DNA from: Terfezia claveryi
Lineage: Eukaryota > Ascomycota > Pezizomycetes > Pezizales > Pezizaceae
Assembly (NCBI GenBank): GCA_015179025.1
Contig: WHUX01000021.1
Coordinates: 459,466 to 523,465 of the forward strand
Direction: 5' to 3'
DNA length: 64,000 nucleotides
Below the pieces are notes generated by a model. The model was not told the origin of the DNA. It did not search any database and was given only the letters and a program-made list of their open reading frames with translations. This document shows positions 10,956 to 21,835 of the stretch, in pieces; position 1 is the first letter of the stretch, and every line of letters begins with the position of its first letter. A program made the position numbers and the translations under genes.

Positions 10956-11493
10956 GATGTAAGACAATGAACGTGATGAGAAGAGCTGAATATTGGGTTT
11001 CTGTACTTTAGGTATCTAGATTAAAGAGTTTGTGAGAGAGCTGTGAAAGATGAAAGTGCTATTTGGCGGGGAATATTTGGGCATCGAAGGTTCTAGTTCT
11101 GAAGCGACGATGCACTCAACGGTGCATATATGCAGAACATATAAGTTAGTATGGGACGAAATCTTGCATGCGCCCAACTGAAAAGCCATACTTAGTCAGA
11201 TGACATGTACTCAATTGAACATCGTACAAATAATTGTTCTACCTGGCTCGGCTTATCAGATGAAACAATCGGTTGGCTACTAGCCGACAGTTGACTAAGC
11301 CGGGGGACATTGAACTCATGGGCTAGCTCAAACTCTAAAACACCCCCTACTTATCGTCTAGCAGCAAATCACCTCTTCTTACGGTTGACAACGTAAAGGC
11401 ATCCCTATTCTTTCAATCACGCACTACATCTTACGTTCTTGTCAGTTGTGTTTCTCGGCGATATCCCATCATTTTTGAGTTTCTTTGCCCACC

Positions 11494-12652
11494 ATGTCTC
11501 AGTTTTTCAACTCCCTAGGGTATGTTTGCAAACCCCACCTCCTGGCAGAGAACCCGTCAAACCATGGAGTTCGAGACGGAGTTCGAGATGGAGTTCGACA
11601 TGGTGTTTGATTCACCAAACTACACGGCATCGACTGACGAATCCCCTAATGACAGTCGCAATTTCGGCCGGAATCAGAACCGTAAGGGCGACAAGAAGCC
11701 CCCCCCAATCCCGACCGGTAGTAATGGCCAAGGCATACCCGCCCAACCATCAGCAGGATGGACCCCAAACACTTCCGCAGGGAAACAGACCATGAGGCCC
11801 TTGATGCTATGTCAGCCATTCGTCAAAGCCTCGTTACTGAAGGGAAGCTTCAAGACAATTGTCGTGTTGCCAAAATACGTCGATGAGGGAGAATGGATAG
11901 CTCTGAATGGTCAGTCCTCATTGACTACTTTGGGGCTCTAGCTGATAGATTTGTAGTTTTCGAGTTTTTCGACTACTTGAATAGATTCTACGGGGTAGTG
12001 ACTGAGTTCTGTACCCTGCGGAACTGCCCGTCGATGTCTGCTGGTCCTGGGTAGGTCAGCGATGTCCCACTGTAGATCCATTCTAACTCTCTATAGTCTC
12101 GACTATTCCTGGCTTGATGCCAACAGGCAACCCACACGCCTCCCAGCGCCAACCTATATTGAGTATGTCATGACTTGGATCAATAACCGATTGAATGATG
12201 AGATAGTTTTCCCTACGAAGGCCGCTCCAACTACTACAGCCTCGCTTATTACTCCATCTGCGCACTCGGCAAACAACAGTGGAGCATCCACCCCGGTGGC
12301 TGGTCAACCAGGGAAATGGATTGGGAAGGAGGGTGGTTTCCCACCGTCCTTCTTCCAGACCTGTAAAGCTATATACAAGCAAATGTTCAGGGTCTTTGCG
12401 CATATTTATCACACCCATTTCGATAAAATTGTGCATTTAAGCTTGGAAGCGCATTGGAACAGCTTCTTCGCCCATTTCATCCATTTTGCTCGAGTAAGAA
12501 ACCCATGCAGCTACTAGACCTACAATTAAAAACTGACAACCTTTTAGGAATTCGAACTTTTGGAGAAGAGGGATATGGAGCCATTGAAGGAACTCATTGA
12601 CGCATTCGATGCGCAGATTGCCGCGAACAGTAGCACTAACAAGGCTACCTAG
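11494..12652 (+). CDS. MOB2: Mob2, activator subunit of the Cbk1/NDR (Orb6) kinase
   Basis: Mob2 binds and activates NDR/LATS-family kinases that control polarity and cell separation (RAM/MOR network). Proposed exons: 11494-11519, 11656-11909, 11957-12050, 12097-12493 and 12548-12652 (876 nt, 291 residues). Diagnostic Mob2 segments are L-C-Q-P-F-V-K-A-S-L-L-K-G-S-F-K-T-I-V, the zinc-site region F-C-T-L-R-N-C-P-S-M-S-A-G-P, and A-H-I-Y-H-T-H-F-D-K-I-V-H-L-S-L. A Ser/Thr/Asn-rich insert of about 40 residues follows the F-P-T-K motif. The start is uncertain: M-S-Q-F-F-N-S-L-G plus a 136-nt intron gives a clean joint, while an unspliced start at 11522 gives an alternative Glu/Phe-rich leader. Confidence 0.9.
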
Positions 12653-13076
12653 TACCTGAGCCGTCGTTGTTTCAACATTTCAATAGTAATGTCTCTTGTG
12701 GCGTTTGGGCAATTAATTCCGCTTGTCTTGTGTCACTGTTTGAGGAATATCACGACTAGGGTAGTTGCGAACTTGGGATATGATGTGGAGTAATGTTTTT
12801 CTATTCTCCTTTGCTGTAAACAAAGCCTCTTCTAATGATCTTCTCGGGTCGGCACGTTGGGATAAGACCATATGCGCGGCATATGGTTGCACTCTTCTTC
12901 ACAACATGTAAATGGCAAATACAAATATGAAGGGATCTGACAGAGTCACCATTTTCACGCACTGCAGTTTACTTACAGAGTAGTGTATCCAATATCCAAC
13001 CCGCGCCAGCATAAGCCTTTTTTTAACTTAAGGTTCACCACCTTTCCCTGCATCGCCAAGCCTGAGATGATTACTG
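12653..13076. other. Intergenic, tandem genes
   Basis: This is 0.42 kb between the MOB2 stop and the first Met of the next gene. It presumably holds the MOB2 3' UTR and the downstream promoter. No other feature is seen. Confidence 0.4.
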
Positions 13077-14442
13077 ATGCGCCCCACCATCTCCAAAGCC
13101 AATTGCATCCAAATCATGAAAAGCACATTAAGTCGGGGCCGTCTCCTCACTCTTTGCTCGACATGCCTAACCCGGAGTCTGTGGGGCTCGAGGCAATCGT
13201 TAGCAGCTCGGCCACTCCTACGTGTACATGAACAGCCCTGTCGACCTTCCCCAGAACCAGGATGTCGAACATTCATAACCGCGGCACCATTACTGGCGAG
13301 TACAAAGACACAGGACAAAAAGGCGCAAGGACCTGATACATCAGAAGCACTACAATATTACAGGAGCCGTGGCAACTCTCTACCCTCCTTCATCAAAGCC
13401 ATTCAATCTCGAGTCTTGTTAAATCTGCCGAAAGAGGAAGATGTAATTGCATCTCTCATAGCTTGCAAAGAGCATGCTGCACAGAAGCGATTGTCAGCTC
13501 ATTCTACGAAGGCATCTCCCGCCGCTGCTATCCTCTCACTAGATGATACTGCTCTTTCACTTGCATTGAAACAGGGAAAGGCAGAGCCAACGACACCCAG
13601 CTCTAGTCCTGAGGATGCAGAGCTTGCGAAACTAGCATTCACTATTATCACCCACCCATCTGTATTCATCTCGGGGGATGTGCTTGCCGCATACGTGGAT
13701 CTTGCTGTCTGTCTCCGCCAGCTTTCAAACCTCCCCACCGCATTTGCATTGTACGCCAAAAAGCCCTACTTCCGACCAGGGTCGTCAACTCTTTCCAAGA
13801 CTTACCCGACATTACCAAAATACGCCATTCCAGACGAAATTGCCTCCAAGGCTCTTGATGGTGCGGTTTCTGCCAAAGACATGGAACTTGCACTTGATAT
13901 CATCAACACGACGTATGGTGCTCCGGCATATCGTTGGAATAAGATTATACGAAAGGCCGCACCGGCGGGGGTTGCTGCCTTACTATCCCCCGCTGCAGTT
14001 TATATACTAGCCCAGCAGGCTGCGAAATACCAAGATGTCGTTGGCGAGGACCTAGCAGCAAAGTATGCTTTTGTGGGATTGCTGGCTTACCTAGGCTTCA
14101 CTGCGAGCATTGGCCTCGTCGCATTGACAACGGCAAATGATCAGATGGAAAGGGTTACATGGTTAGTAGGAACACCTTTGAGTAGGAGGTGGCTATATGA
14201 AGATGAGAGGGCTGCATATGATAGGCTTGCGCAGGGCTGGGGCTTCAAAGACCCTAATATGAGGTATGCTCTTTGGACGCATGAGATATATAATCTCCTC
14301 TGGTGTGAGGTGTGAGATACTGGTAGCTGACACTCGTTATAGGGGCTTTGAAGAGGGACCAGAGTGGGAGCTATTGAGGGAGTATGTCACCGGAAAGAGT
14401 ATGATACTGGACAATCCGGCTTTGATGGAGGGAATGGAGTAA
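13077..14442 (+). CDS. Conserved mitochondrial membrane protein of unknown function
   Basis: Two exons, 13077-14263 and 14343-14442, give 1287 nt and 428 residues. The N terminus is rich in Arg/Ser/Leu without acids (M-K-S-T-L-S-R-G-R-L-L onward), typical of a mitochondrial presequence. The second Met at 13116 may be the true start. The middle contains helical-repeat-like stretches (D-V-L-A-A-Y-V-D-L-A-V-C-L-R-Q-L). Two hydrophobic segments follow, around residues 303-318 and 333-352, and then a charged C-terminal part with L-V-G-T-P-L-S-R-R-W-L. It ends after the intron with D-N-P-A-L-M-E-G-M-E. I think it belongs to a fungal inner-membrane family linked to mitochondrial gene expression, but I cannot name it. 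The intron donor GTATGC and acceptor ATAG are unambiguous in frame. Confidence 0.8.
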
Positions 14443-15662
14443 GCTATATATAAAACCCATATCCACTTGCTTTCCTCCGCTACTTGATTCCCGCTCACGT
14501 GACTTGTATGAGATAGTTACTGTACATATGTATATACTTCCATTCCCACCGGGTCGAATCTCTTATATTAAATCCTTTCTCATTGGCTATCTTCCCAGAT
14601 TGGTTCCTTATTGGATAGACCTTCCCGTCCCAAGTATACTCCTCCGGAGAACAGATACCCGAAAACGTGGGCAGATGCCATAAACCTTGCAGGAATGGTA
14701 CTCGTTACCCCCATGAATTGTTGCACGCTGCATGCGATGTATTCCTAAATCCCATAGACCTCTCGATCTCCATACCTCACTTCAGCCAGGGTGCAGCTTG
14801 CATGCGGCGTGCAACAATTCATGGTGGTAACGAGTACTTAATTCTACACGACAAAAGTCAGGCCTTAAGCTTCAATAACCCTTCGAAGTCAACAGCTAGC
14901 TGTTTGATTGCTCGCCACTTATAGAAGAAAAACTATCGCTCTTCAGCAGGAGTGCATCATACAAACATAAAGCCTATGGTAGATCTGAATTCAGCTGGCT
15001 GTTAAGTGTAGATAAACAAATGAGCGGGAATATGTTCTTGAAAGAACAAAGTTTCCCCACAAGAAGGAAAAATGTTAGAACAGGGGGTTAATTTGAATTC
15101 TAGTAATCATAGTTGTAGCGAAGGAGAATTCGAAGTGTATAACATTTCGTCTCGGGAGAACTGCGGAGTTTTACTTCGCTCGGGGCCGAGACCTTGGTGT
15201 AAAGGTGTGACATGCATGTCTAAGTACCACCTAACCCCGGAAACAGGGAGGCCACCTTAACTTGTTCTTCTCCCTTCCTCTTCTTTCATAACTCACAAAT
15301 ATCCCATCCAATATCTCCTTACAAGTCTCCTTTCCCCTATTCTTCTTTCTTCATCTGCGATCTTCGTGCCACGCCCCGCGACTATCTGCTCACAATTGCC
15401 ATTCCCTCTGCCTACCTAGGTGTCGTCACGAAGGCTCGCATTTCAGCTCTCAGGCACGGGCTTGAAAGTTGAACTGGCCACGTTGTCGGTGTTGAGTGCT
15501 ATTGCAATTCCTTTCTATATTTCAGGAAACGCAAGTATTCAGCACGGGCTTCTTCAAGATATCTACCCCTTTAGGTTGCTAAAGATCACACGGACAACGA
15601 CATTCATCCTCTTGTGTTGATCTAAGGGTTGTTTTATTGCGAACCCTTTCTACGTTTCCATC
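14443..15662. other. Intergenic interval with a foldback repeat
   Basis: This 1.2-kb interval contains the 14698-14837 inverted repeat (listed separately). A CT-rich stretch at 15270-15420 is probably promoter or 5' leader of the next gene. A small open frame over 15420-15620 lies in this leader and looks like UTR rather than a gene. Confidence 0.4.
14698..14837. repeat. Inverted repeat, 38-bp arms, 64-bp spacer
   Basis: Arm 1 is 14698-14735 and arm 2 is 14800-14837. Reverse-complementing arm 2 gives arm 1 with two mismatches in 38. The arms begin gtactcgttacc and end cgcatgc / tgcatgc. The loop is unrelated sequence. The arms could be the termini of a tiny MITE-like element or the stem of a transcribed hairpin. 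No coding function is evident. Confidence 0.8.
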
Positions 15663-16979
15663 ATGAATCCCTTTGTGTCTTGGTTAATATTCATTGCTAT
15701 TGCGGGGGCTGCATATTACGTCTATGCCAAACCTCCGCTACCATGGGAGGCAAAATGGCCTGGTAATCAAGTCATTGTCACCAAAGGGAGTGCCATAAAC
15801 CTTGGGGAAGAGAGACCAGACAAAAAGAAGAAAAAGAGGAAGGAGAAGCCAGCAAAGGCGGAGAAGACGGAAAAACCAGCTCAAGTGGAGAAGCCAATGA
15901 AGGAGGAGAAGCCTAAACCAGCAAAGGCAGAGCAACCGAAGCCACAACCAGCTACTCAACTCAAGATCATCTTGTCTTCGGATAATGACTCTGAGGACGA
16001 CGCCCAGGAGGAGGATCCCAAGGAGGCTATCCGAAGGCTACACGCTCTGAAGAGCGGCATCTCCCTCGAGAGGACCGAATCTACTGGTTCCCAATCTAGC
16101 AAGGCACGCGGTAGGAAGGCGAGTTCCAAGCAGCACCTCCCAGCTCCCTCTGGCACCTCTAGAGCCTCTTCTACTGGAGCCGATGCCGATATCGATGAGA
16201 AGGAGTCCTCCAGATACCCCTCTTCTTCTGACCCAAGCGACATGCTTGAGGCCCCACAACCAGGGGCCAGGGTCTTGAACATCACTCCATCCATCCAGCC
16301 TCCACGAGAGAAGAAGGCCAAGGCTCAGTCCACCACTCCCGAACCTGGCACTCAAAGCAAGAAGAACCAGAAGAAGAAGGAGAAAGCTAGACAGGTGAGA
16401 GAGGAGGAATTGGCTGCTTTGGCTGCCGCTCGTGAACAGCACAGGGCAGTACAAAATGCCGAGGAAGTCGCACGACAGAAGCGTAGCCCAAATACTGTAG
16501 CTCCCCAGCCAGGTTCAGCCTGGACTACCGTTAATGGCAAGGCTGGTGCATCCGCGGCACCCAAGGCCACCTCGGGAGCAGCTGTGGCTGACTTCCTCGA
16601 TACCTTTAACGCACCCGCACCTGCTTCCGACCGAAGCGATGAGGACCCCCAGAGCCGTAGCTCCTACCTTGACCAGTCTCAGTGGGAGGAAATTCCATCT
16701 CATGTTAGGGAGGAAAATGAATGGGCTACCGTTCCAAGAAAGAAGACCAAAGAAAGATCCAAGCCCAAGCAGAGTGCTGCGAGCGAGTCCGATGCACCTG
16801 TGTCCAAGTCGGAGCTCGAACAGAAGGTTCGTACCAGGCCAGCGGGGACCGCCAGCACATCCGCTTTGGTTCGCGGAAAGAGCACCAACGGATTCGAGGC
16901 TTTGAGCGACGATGCAGGTACCCAGAGGTCGTCTGATTGGGACCAGGTTGATAGCTGGGAAGTCCATCCATCTGCATAA
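15663..16979 (+). CDS. Single-pass membrane protein with long charged tail, function unknown
   Basis: Unspliced 438-residue protein. Residues about 4-22 form one hydrophobic segment (F-V-S-W-L-I-F-I-A-I-A-G-A-A-Y-Y-V-Y), likely a signal anchor. After it the chain is hydrophilic. It has a Lys/Glu/Pro/Ala repeat region (about 55-97; K-A-E-K / E-K-P units), an acidic patch (D-N-D-S-E-D-D), Ser/Pro-rich disorder, and a Lys/Arg/Glu coiled-coil-like stretch (about 225-275). The C terminus has W-E-E-I-P-S-H-V and repeated Trp-containing acidic motifs (S-D-W-D-Q-V-D-S-W-E-V). The layout resembles fungal ER or nuclear-envelope anchored tail proteins, but I do not recognise a family. The start is the ATG preceding the membrane segment. 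Confidence 0.75.
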   Translation: MNPFVSWLIFIAIAGAAYYVYAKPPLPWEAKWPGNQVIVTKGSAINLGEERPDKKKKKRKEKPAKAEKTEKPAQVEKPMKEEKPKPAKAEQPKPQPATQLKIILSSDNDSEDDAQEEDPKEAIRRLHALKSGISLERTESTGSQSSKARGRKASSKQHLPAPSGTSRASSTGADADIDEKESSRYPSSSDPSDMLEAPQPGARVLNITPSIQPPREKKAKAQSTTPEPGTQSKKNQKKKEKARQVREEELAALAAAREQHRAVQNAEEVARQKRSPNTVAPQPGSAWTTVNGKAGASAAPKATSGAAVADFLDTFNAPAPASDRSDEDPQSRSSYLDQSQWEEIPSHVREENEWATVPRKKTKERSKPKQSAASESDAPVSKSELEQKVRTRPAGTASTSALVRGKSTNGFEALSDDAGTQRSSDWDQVDSWEVHPSA

Positions 16980-18917
16980 TGAGCTCTTGATGAGAAGAGA
17001 GCGCAGTAATATAAGTGTCGTTTTTCTAAGGCGGTATCAAGTCTCATTCCAAGACAATATTCTTCTTCGATATAAATTCAGAAATGCGTCCTTGTGAGGG
17101 TAACTCTGTGCCCAATTCTGGACCAGGTTATCCTCAATTGTCATTATTACTCACAGTATACTTTATTATGTTCATGTTACGTTGGTCCCCGTTCTTGATT
17201 CTCATTACGATCCCATGTATATCGTTCTATTTCTTTTGTTCTGTGACCCTTTTTCTCTCCACAGAATGTGTGCGTTGTGAAGGTCGTTTTCTATGCCCCT
17301 CAATCGTCAGGCGAACACCTACATTTCATTCATATTCGCTGGCGGTCCCCGATCAAATTCGTGTACCTTTGGTCTGAGCAATGTTACGGGAATACTGTTG
17401 CCTGGAGAGGAGACGAGGTCTCTAAATTCGAACAAGAACTTTTAGGGCTTTTGTGCAATATTGGTGCGTTTGGAGTGGCATCTGATTGTACTACATAAAA
17501 TCTTGCTTCTTTTCACGTCTGGTTGTTGGACAAAAAGGGTTAAAAATGCCAAAAAGTCAAGATGTTTTTCAACTTCTCATTCTGGCATAAACCCATGAGG
17601 ACAAGTTGTCCTTTTGGCATGAAGTGGTAACCAAGTATGTACTTAGCGCGCTTCTAGAGTGGGAATCATTATTTTCCTGGTCTGAGTCTGCATGTCATCA
17701 TCCTTCCGCATGGCCTCAACAGCTCGGCGCTGACGGTGCTGAATTGGCGTCGGAATGAACAAAACACATGGATTTATTACACGTGCTTCACTCAATTAGA
17801 ATAAGTACATAATATATGGGTTTGCCTACTAGTCTAGGGTTTGCCGATCATTCTATGGTACTACAACCTTAAAAGTGCTGAGTCTTTGCAAAGATGCCGA
17901 GACAAGTTTTAAGCTTCTCAGTTTCGGTTGGACGTATATAGAAATATGCAATTGTAGACAAGACACCAGAGGTGAGAAGTATCTCCAGCTTTGCTCCCAA
18001 AAGTAAGCCCGTCAATCCACATCAGACTCTCCCCTACCTACTAGTAACAAGCCAGCACCGGTGAACTGTTGCTGAAACCCCAACCCCCACTGCACTATCC
18101 GGGAAAGGACACGGCGGCCTGGTGATACTGATACTGCTCTGCTTTGCCCCAGAGGAGTCAGACTTTTTGCTCTCTCCGTCTCACATTTCCACCTAGCTTC
18201 TATAAGCTTCATCCACCGTAAGGACTTCTCTCCCCAACCAAAGCTACTCAGCTACAGGCTTTCCCAAGCTTTCTTGATACCTAATACCTGATATCCGAGT
18301 CCTATATCTACCCCGCCCACCCCACTTGACAAGTGGCCCGTCAGTTTCTCCATTTCTCTCTCTCTTGCATTGGTATACCTATACATTTTTGGCACCTTCC
18401 TTCCTTTTTCTTTTCTGCACACTCCCTCGTTGCCTTTGTTCCTCCTATATCTAGACGGTCTCCGAGTATTCACCACCCATTATTAGACTTACCCCCCTCT
18501 TGTCCCTCCATATTTAGACGCCTGACTCCCACATACTTACTTGTTAACGAACGCCCGCCTATTGCACACCAGCTGCTGCCCGTCTCAAAGGCTCTCGTCC
18601 TTCCTCCCGGCATCCCTTGCTGTGTGCCGCTGCGGGTTCCACAAATTGCTGCGCTAAAGTCACACCTCCCAACACCAACGAAACCCCTCCAACAGGATTT
18701 AGAGGACAACTAAACAACAACTTTATAATTTTCCGCCGCCGAATCGTACATCCCCGTTTCTCCCGCAACAACCTCCCAAAATAGCATATATTGTGTGGGG
18801 ACCCAAAACGTTGAATTCTGACGTCCACCCCACTTCTCCCTCTGCATAAAATTCTCAGATTGCGAGAAACAAATTCCAAATAGAAACAGAACAGCTCCCT
18901 TCAAACCGCTACTCAAA
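16980..18917. other. Gene-free interval and ERV29 promoter
   Basis: This 1.9-kb stretch has no supported gene. The bases from about 18240 to 18900 are strongly pyrimidine-rich on the plus strand, as in fungal promoters and 5' UTRs, and lead into ERV29. Confidence 0.4.
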
Positions 18918-20202
18918 ATGTCACAGATCCGTGGTACAGCGAATTACCATTTGGGCCCGGACCAGAGGATGTTTGGAGGTCCTTCGCATTCGGCGGCAAG
19001 CTCGGACCCTTCTCCTCTTGATGCAATCAGGCAACACACAGATAAAATTGAAGATATTCTAGATACCTATGCGGAGCCCGTCAAGCCGTAAGTTCTACTC
19101 ACTGGTACTTGATTGTCGTATGTGTTCTAGAAGTGGATATTATGCCGCTGAAAAGTCGGGGTTTTGAGATATAGCTATTTTAGAGCTAAACTAGTGAATT
19201 TGGGAGATGATGATTGCTAACTTGAGCTCTCGGGGCAATTAACAGATACCTACCAGCAATTGGAAGGTTTCTGATCGTCGTGACTTTTCTTGAAGATGCT
19301 GTCCGCATCATGAGCCAATGGAGTGATCAGCTCATGTACCTCCATGACTACCGAAAGAGTACAATGCCTTCCCTTCCTGGCGCATGATGTACGGTATTTT
19401 GGGGTGAAGTTAGCTAACTAGTACTCTCTCTCAATCTCAGTCCCGTCCGGCATCACCCACCTGTTCCTCTTTTTCAATGTTGTAGCCATGCTTACCTGCT
19501 CCACCCTCGTCATCATCCGCAAATTCTCCGACTATGCCGTTGGTGGGCTCATAGCAGTTGTGGTTACCCAAGCTCTCGGATACGGACTCATCTTTGACCT
19601 TAACTTCTTCCTCCGCAATCTCTCCGTAATGGGTGGTCTATTAATGGTTCTTTCCGATTCGTGGGGCAGGAAGAGATTTGCGTTTGCTGGGCTTCCTCAG
19701 ATGGATGAGAAGGATAGGAAGATGTACTTCCAGCTTGCGGGGAGGGTTCTGTTGATCTTCTTGTTTATTGGATTTGTCTTCTCCGGGGAGTGGAGTATCA
19801 GCAGGGTTTTGGTTAGTTTGCTAGGATTGGTGGCGTGTGTTATGGTTGTGGTGGGGTTCAAAGCAAAGTGGAGCGCAACTTTGTTAGTGGTTATCCTGAG
19901 TATCTTTAATGTGCTGATCAATAACTTCTGGACTGTGAGTTGCCCCCAATCCCCGAGTAATCCTAGATAACGGTACTGACTTGGGGTGATTCAGCTTCAC
20001 CCATCACACCCACACAGGGACTTTGCCAAATATGACTTCTTCCAGATCTTGTCGATTGTGTAAGTTGCCAATTGCTACTTTTCCGGATGTCTGCTATCCG
20101 CAAAGCTTGGGACTAATATTGCATAATAGTGGCGGTCTCGTCCTCTTGGTCAACATGGGCCCAGGCCAATTCTCTGTTGATGAGAAGAAGAAGGTCTACT
20201 AA
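18918..20202 (+). CDS. ERV29: Erv29/SURF4 cargo receptor for ER-to-Golgi transport
   Basis: Erv29/SURF4 loads soluble cargo into COPII vesicles. Five exons: 18918-19087, 19246-19358, 19441-19934, 19995-20059 and 20130-20202. They total 915 nt, 304 residues. Family features are a short cytosolic N terminus (ending in D-T-Y-A-E-P-V-K-P-Y-L-P), the segment F-L-E-D-A-V-R-I-M-S-Q-W-S-D-Q, about seven hydrophobic segments from residue 60 onward, and the loop H-P-H-R-D-F-A-K-Y-D-F-F-Q. The C terminus is K-K-K-V-Y, giving a canonical dilysine K-K-x-x COPI retrieval signal. All junctions are GT-AG and keep frame. The upstream leader is long and CT-rich. Confidence 0.95.
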
Positions 20203-21835
20203 TAACCAATTGATTAATTGCCCTTCATGAAACTGTTTATCCAGTGATGACCTCGGGAATTTGACTGGTTCTTGAAAAAGCCATGTGGGGGGCTTGGAGT
20301 TCACGGTTCATGAGCTGTAGTGATTGACTAGAATGATTGTGGAAAGTATGTTGTATGAGATGAGGCTGCAAGGGGCGTGCATCATGGACGGGTCTTTGGC
20401 TGGCAATGGAAATGGCATGATAATGAATGTTTGAACGAGCGAATGAAATGATTATGGGATGGATGAACAAAACCATGAAAGAGGATGTATAAATAAGCTT
20501 CTTTCGTTTTGTTTCTTTGGCCTACTTTTTTTTCTTTTTCTCTTTATTGGGGCATTCCGGCATCGTTACCATCTCACTGACGTCCTGGGTTGATATTACT
20601 GTCCTTTTTTGCGGTCGTTTTTTTCTCTTTTGTTTATTGTTATTATTTGGACGGCGCGGTTTTTCTTTTCTCCTTTTCTCCCCATTATGCACACACACGT
20701 CCCCGGTGTTGTCTTTTTGAGTAACGCAAATATATTGTTTCTACTCTTCCATGATACTTTGCACTTTGAAGAGTTAGGAATAAATGTGCTTGGTGGGTGA
20801 TTTGGGGGGTGGGGGGTGGGGGGGGGAGAAGAGTTGAAGTTTGTAGAGGAAAAAGTCATAGACAGAGAGAGATAAGACAAGTGAGAAATGAAAGTTAATG
20901 AATCCAGGGAATGTTGTTAGGAAGAGCTGTTACCCTCAACTAGGAGCCAAAGCTCAATGATCAAAACAATGACTAACATGAGAGCCAATGTAGCTGTGTG
21001 CAAGTTCATCATATATTGACTCGATATATCTAAACAAAACAGACAGGTCCCCTCGCCCAGCCCCCAACAGCGAGTTGCTTGTCAATCTACCTGGCTCGGA
21101 GGTGCACATGAGTATTTTTTTTTTTTATTAAAGAGAAAAAAAAAAAAAGACTTGTATACCTAATACTTGCCCAATCCAACTTCACTTCACCCCTACTTTC
21201 TCCCCACAAAAGTAAAACACCGGACTCGAGAATTGCAACCACCTAACGCAACCGAAAAACAAAACCCCGCCACATAAGCTCATAAGCCCTCCCCATTCAT
21301 GCTTCCACACTCATGCTTCCCCACCAATGCAATATGCCCATTCAGTTATTTCAGATCAGTCATTCATTCATTCAATAACAGCAAACCACCCATGAACCAG
21401 GACCACCAGAAACGAATTTTCTTGAATTCTTCGTGTTCAAGACAGATTATGAAATAACTTAAGGAAAACTCATCAACTCACCTGAATGAAACGAAACATA
21501 ACAGAGAGGGTAACAATGAAAGAAAGATAAAAATGTAATACAAGAACTCACTAGTTATCCGGGTTGTAAGTGTCAAGATGGGAGAGAAATGAATAAAATT
21601 AACCACTTTGCACCTCTCTCATAGGATTCAGAGGTAGATAGCAAACAAAAATGGCCTAAAAAGACAATAAAGGAATTGTAGCTTAGCAAGGGACTTAAGA
21701 CATAAGACAGTATTTTTAGAAAGGAGAGGAATGAAATCTGAGATAGTGCCAGATGAAATTAAAACCACAAAACAAGATGAAATAAGGGGAAAAAAATTGC
21801 AGATTCCCATATATCACTTCCCTCAATCTCACTGG
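20203..21835. other. Intergenic, convergent 3' flanks
   Basis: This 1.6-kb interval lies between ERV29 and the 3' end of the Btz gene. It contains a G-rich tract (20804-20826) and a T13-to-A13 pair of runs near 21115-21149 that could fold. No gene is supported. Confidence 0.4.
20804..20826 (+). repeat. G-rich tract (G6-T-G6-T-G9)
   Basis: Three G runs of 6, 6 and 9 bases are separated by single T residues. The tract can form a G-quadruplex if the long run is split. It lies downstream of ERV29. Given the evidence of miscounted G/C runs elsewhere in the window, the exact run lengths are uncertain. Confidence 0.6.

Noticed and set aside
14667..14924. 85-codon open frame across the 14698-14837 foldback
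   Set aside because: It is composed mostly of the two repeat arms and loop and shows no protein-like features.
15420..15620. Open frame just upstream of the 15663 membrane protein
   Set aside because: It does not continue into the downstream gene and has no recognisable homology; it is most likely leader sequence.
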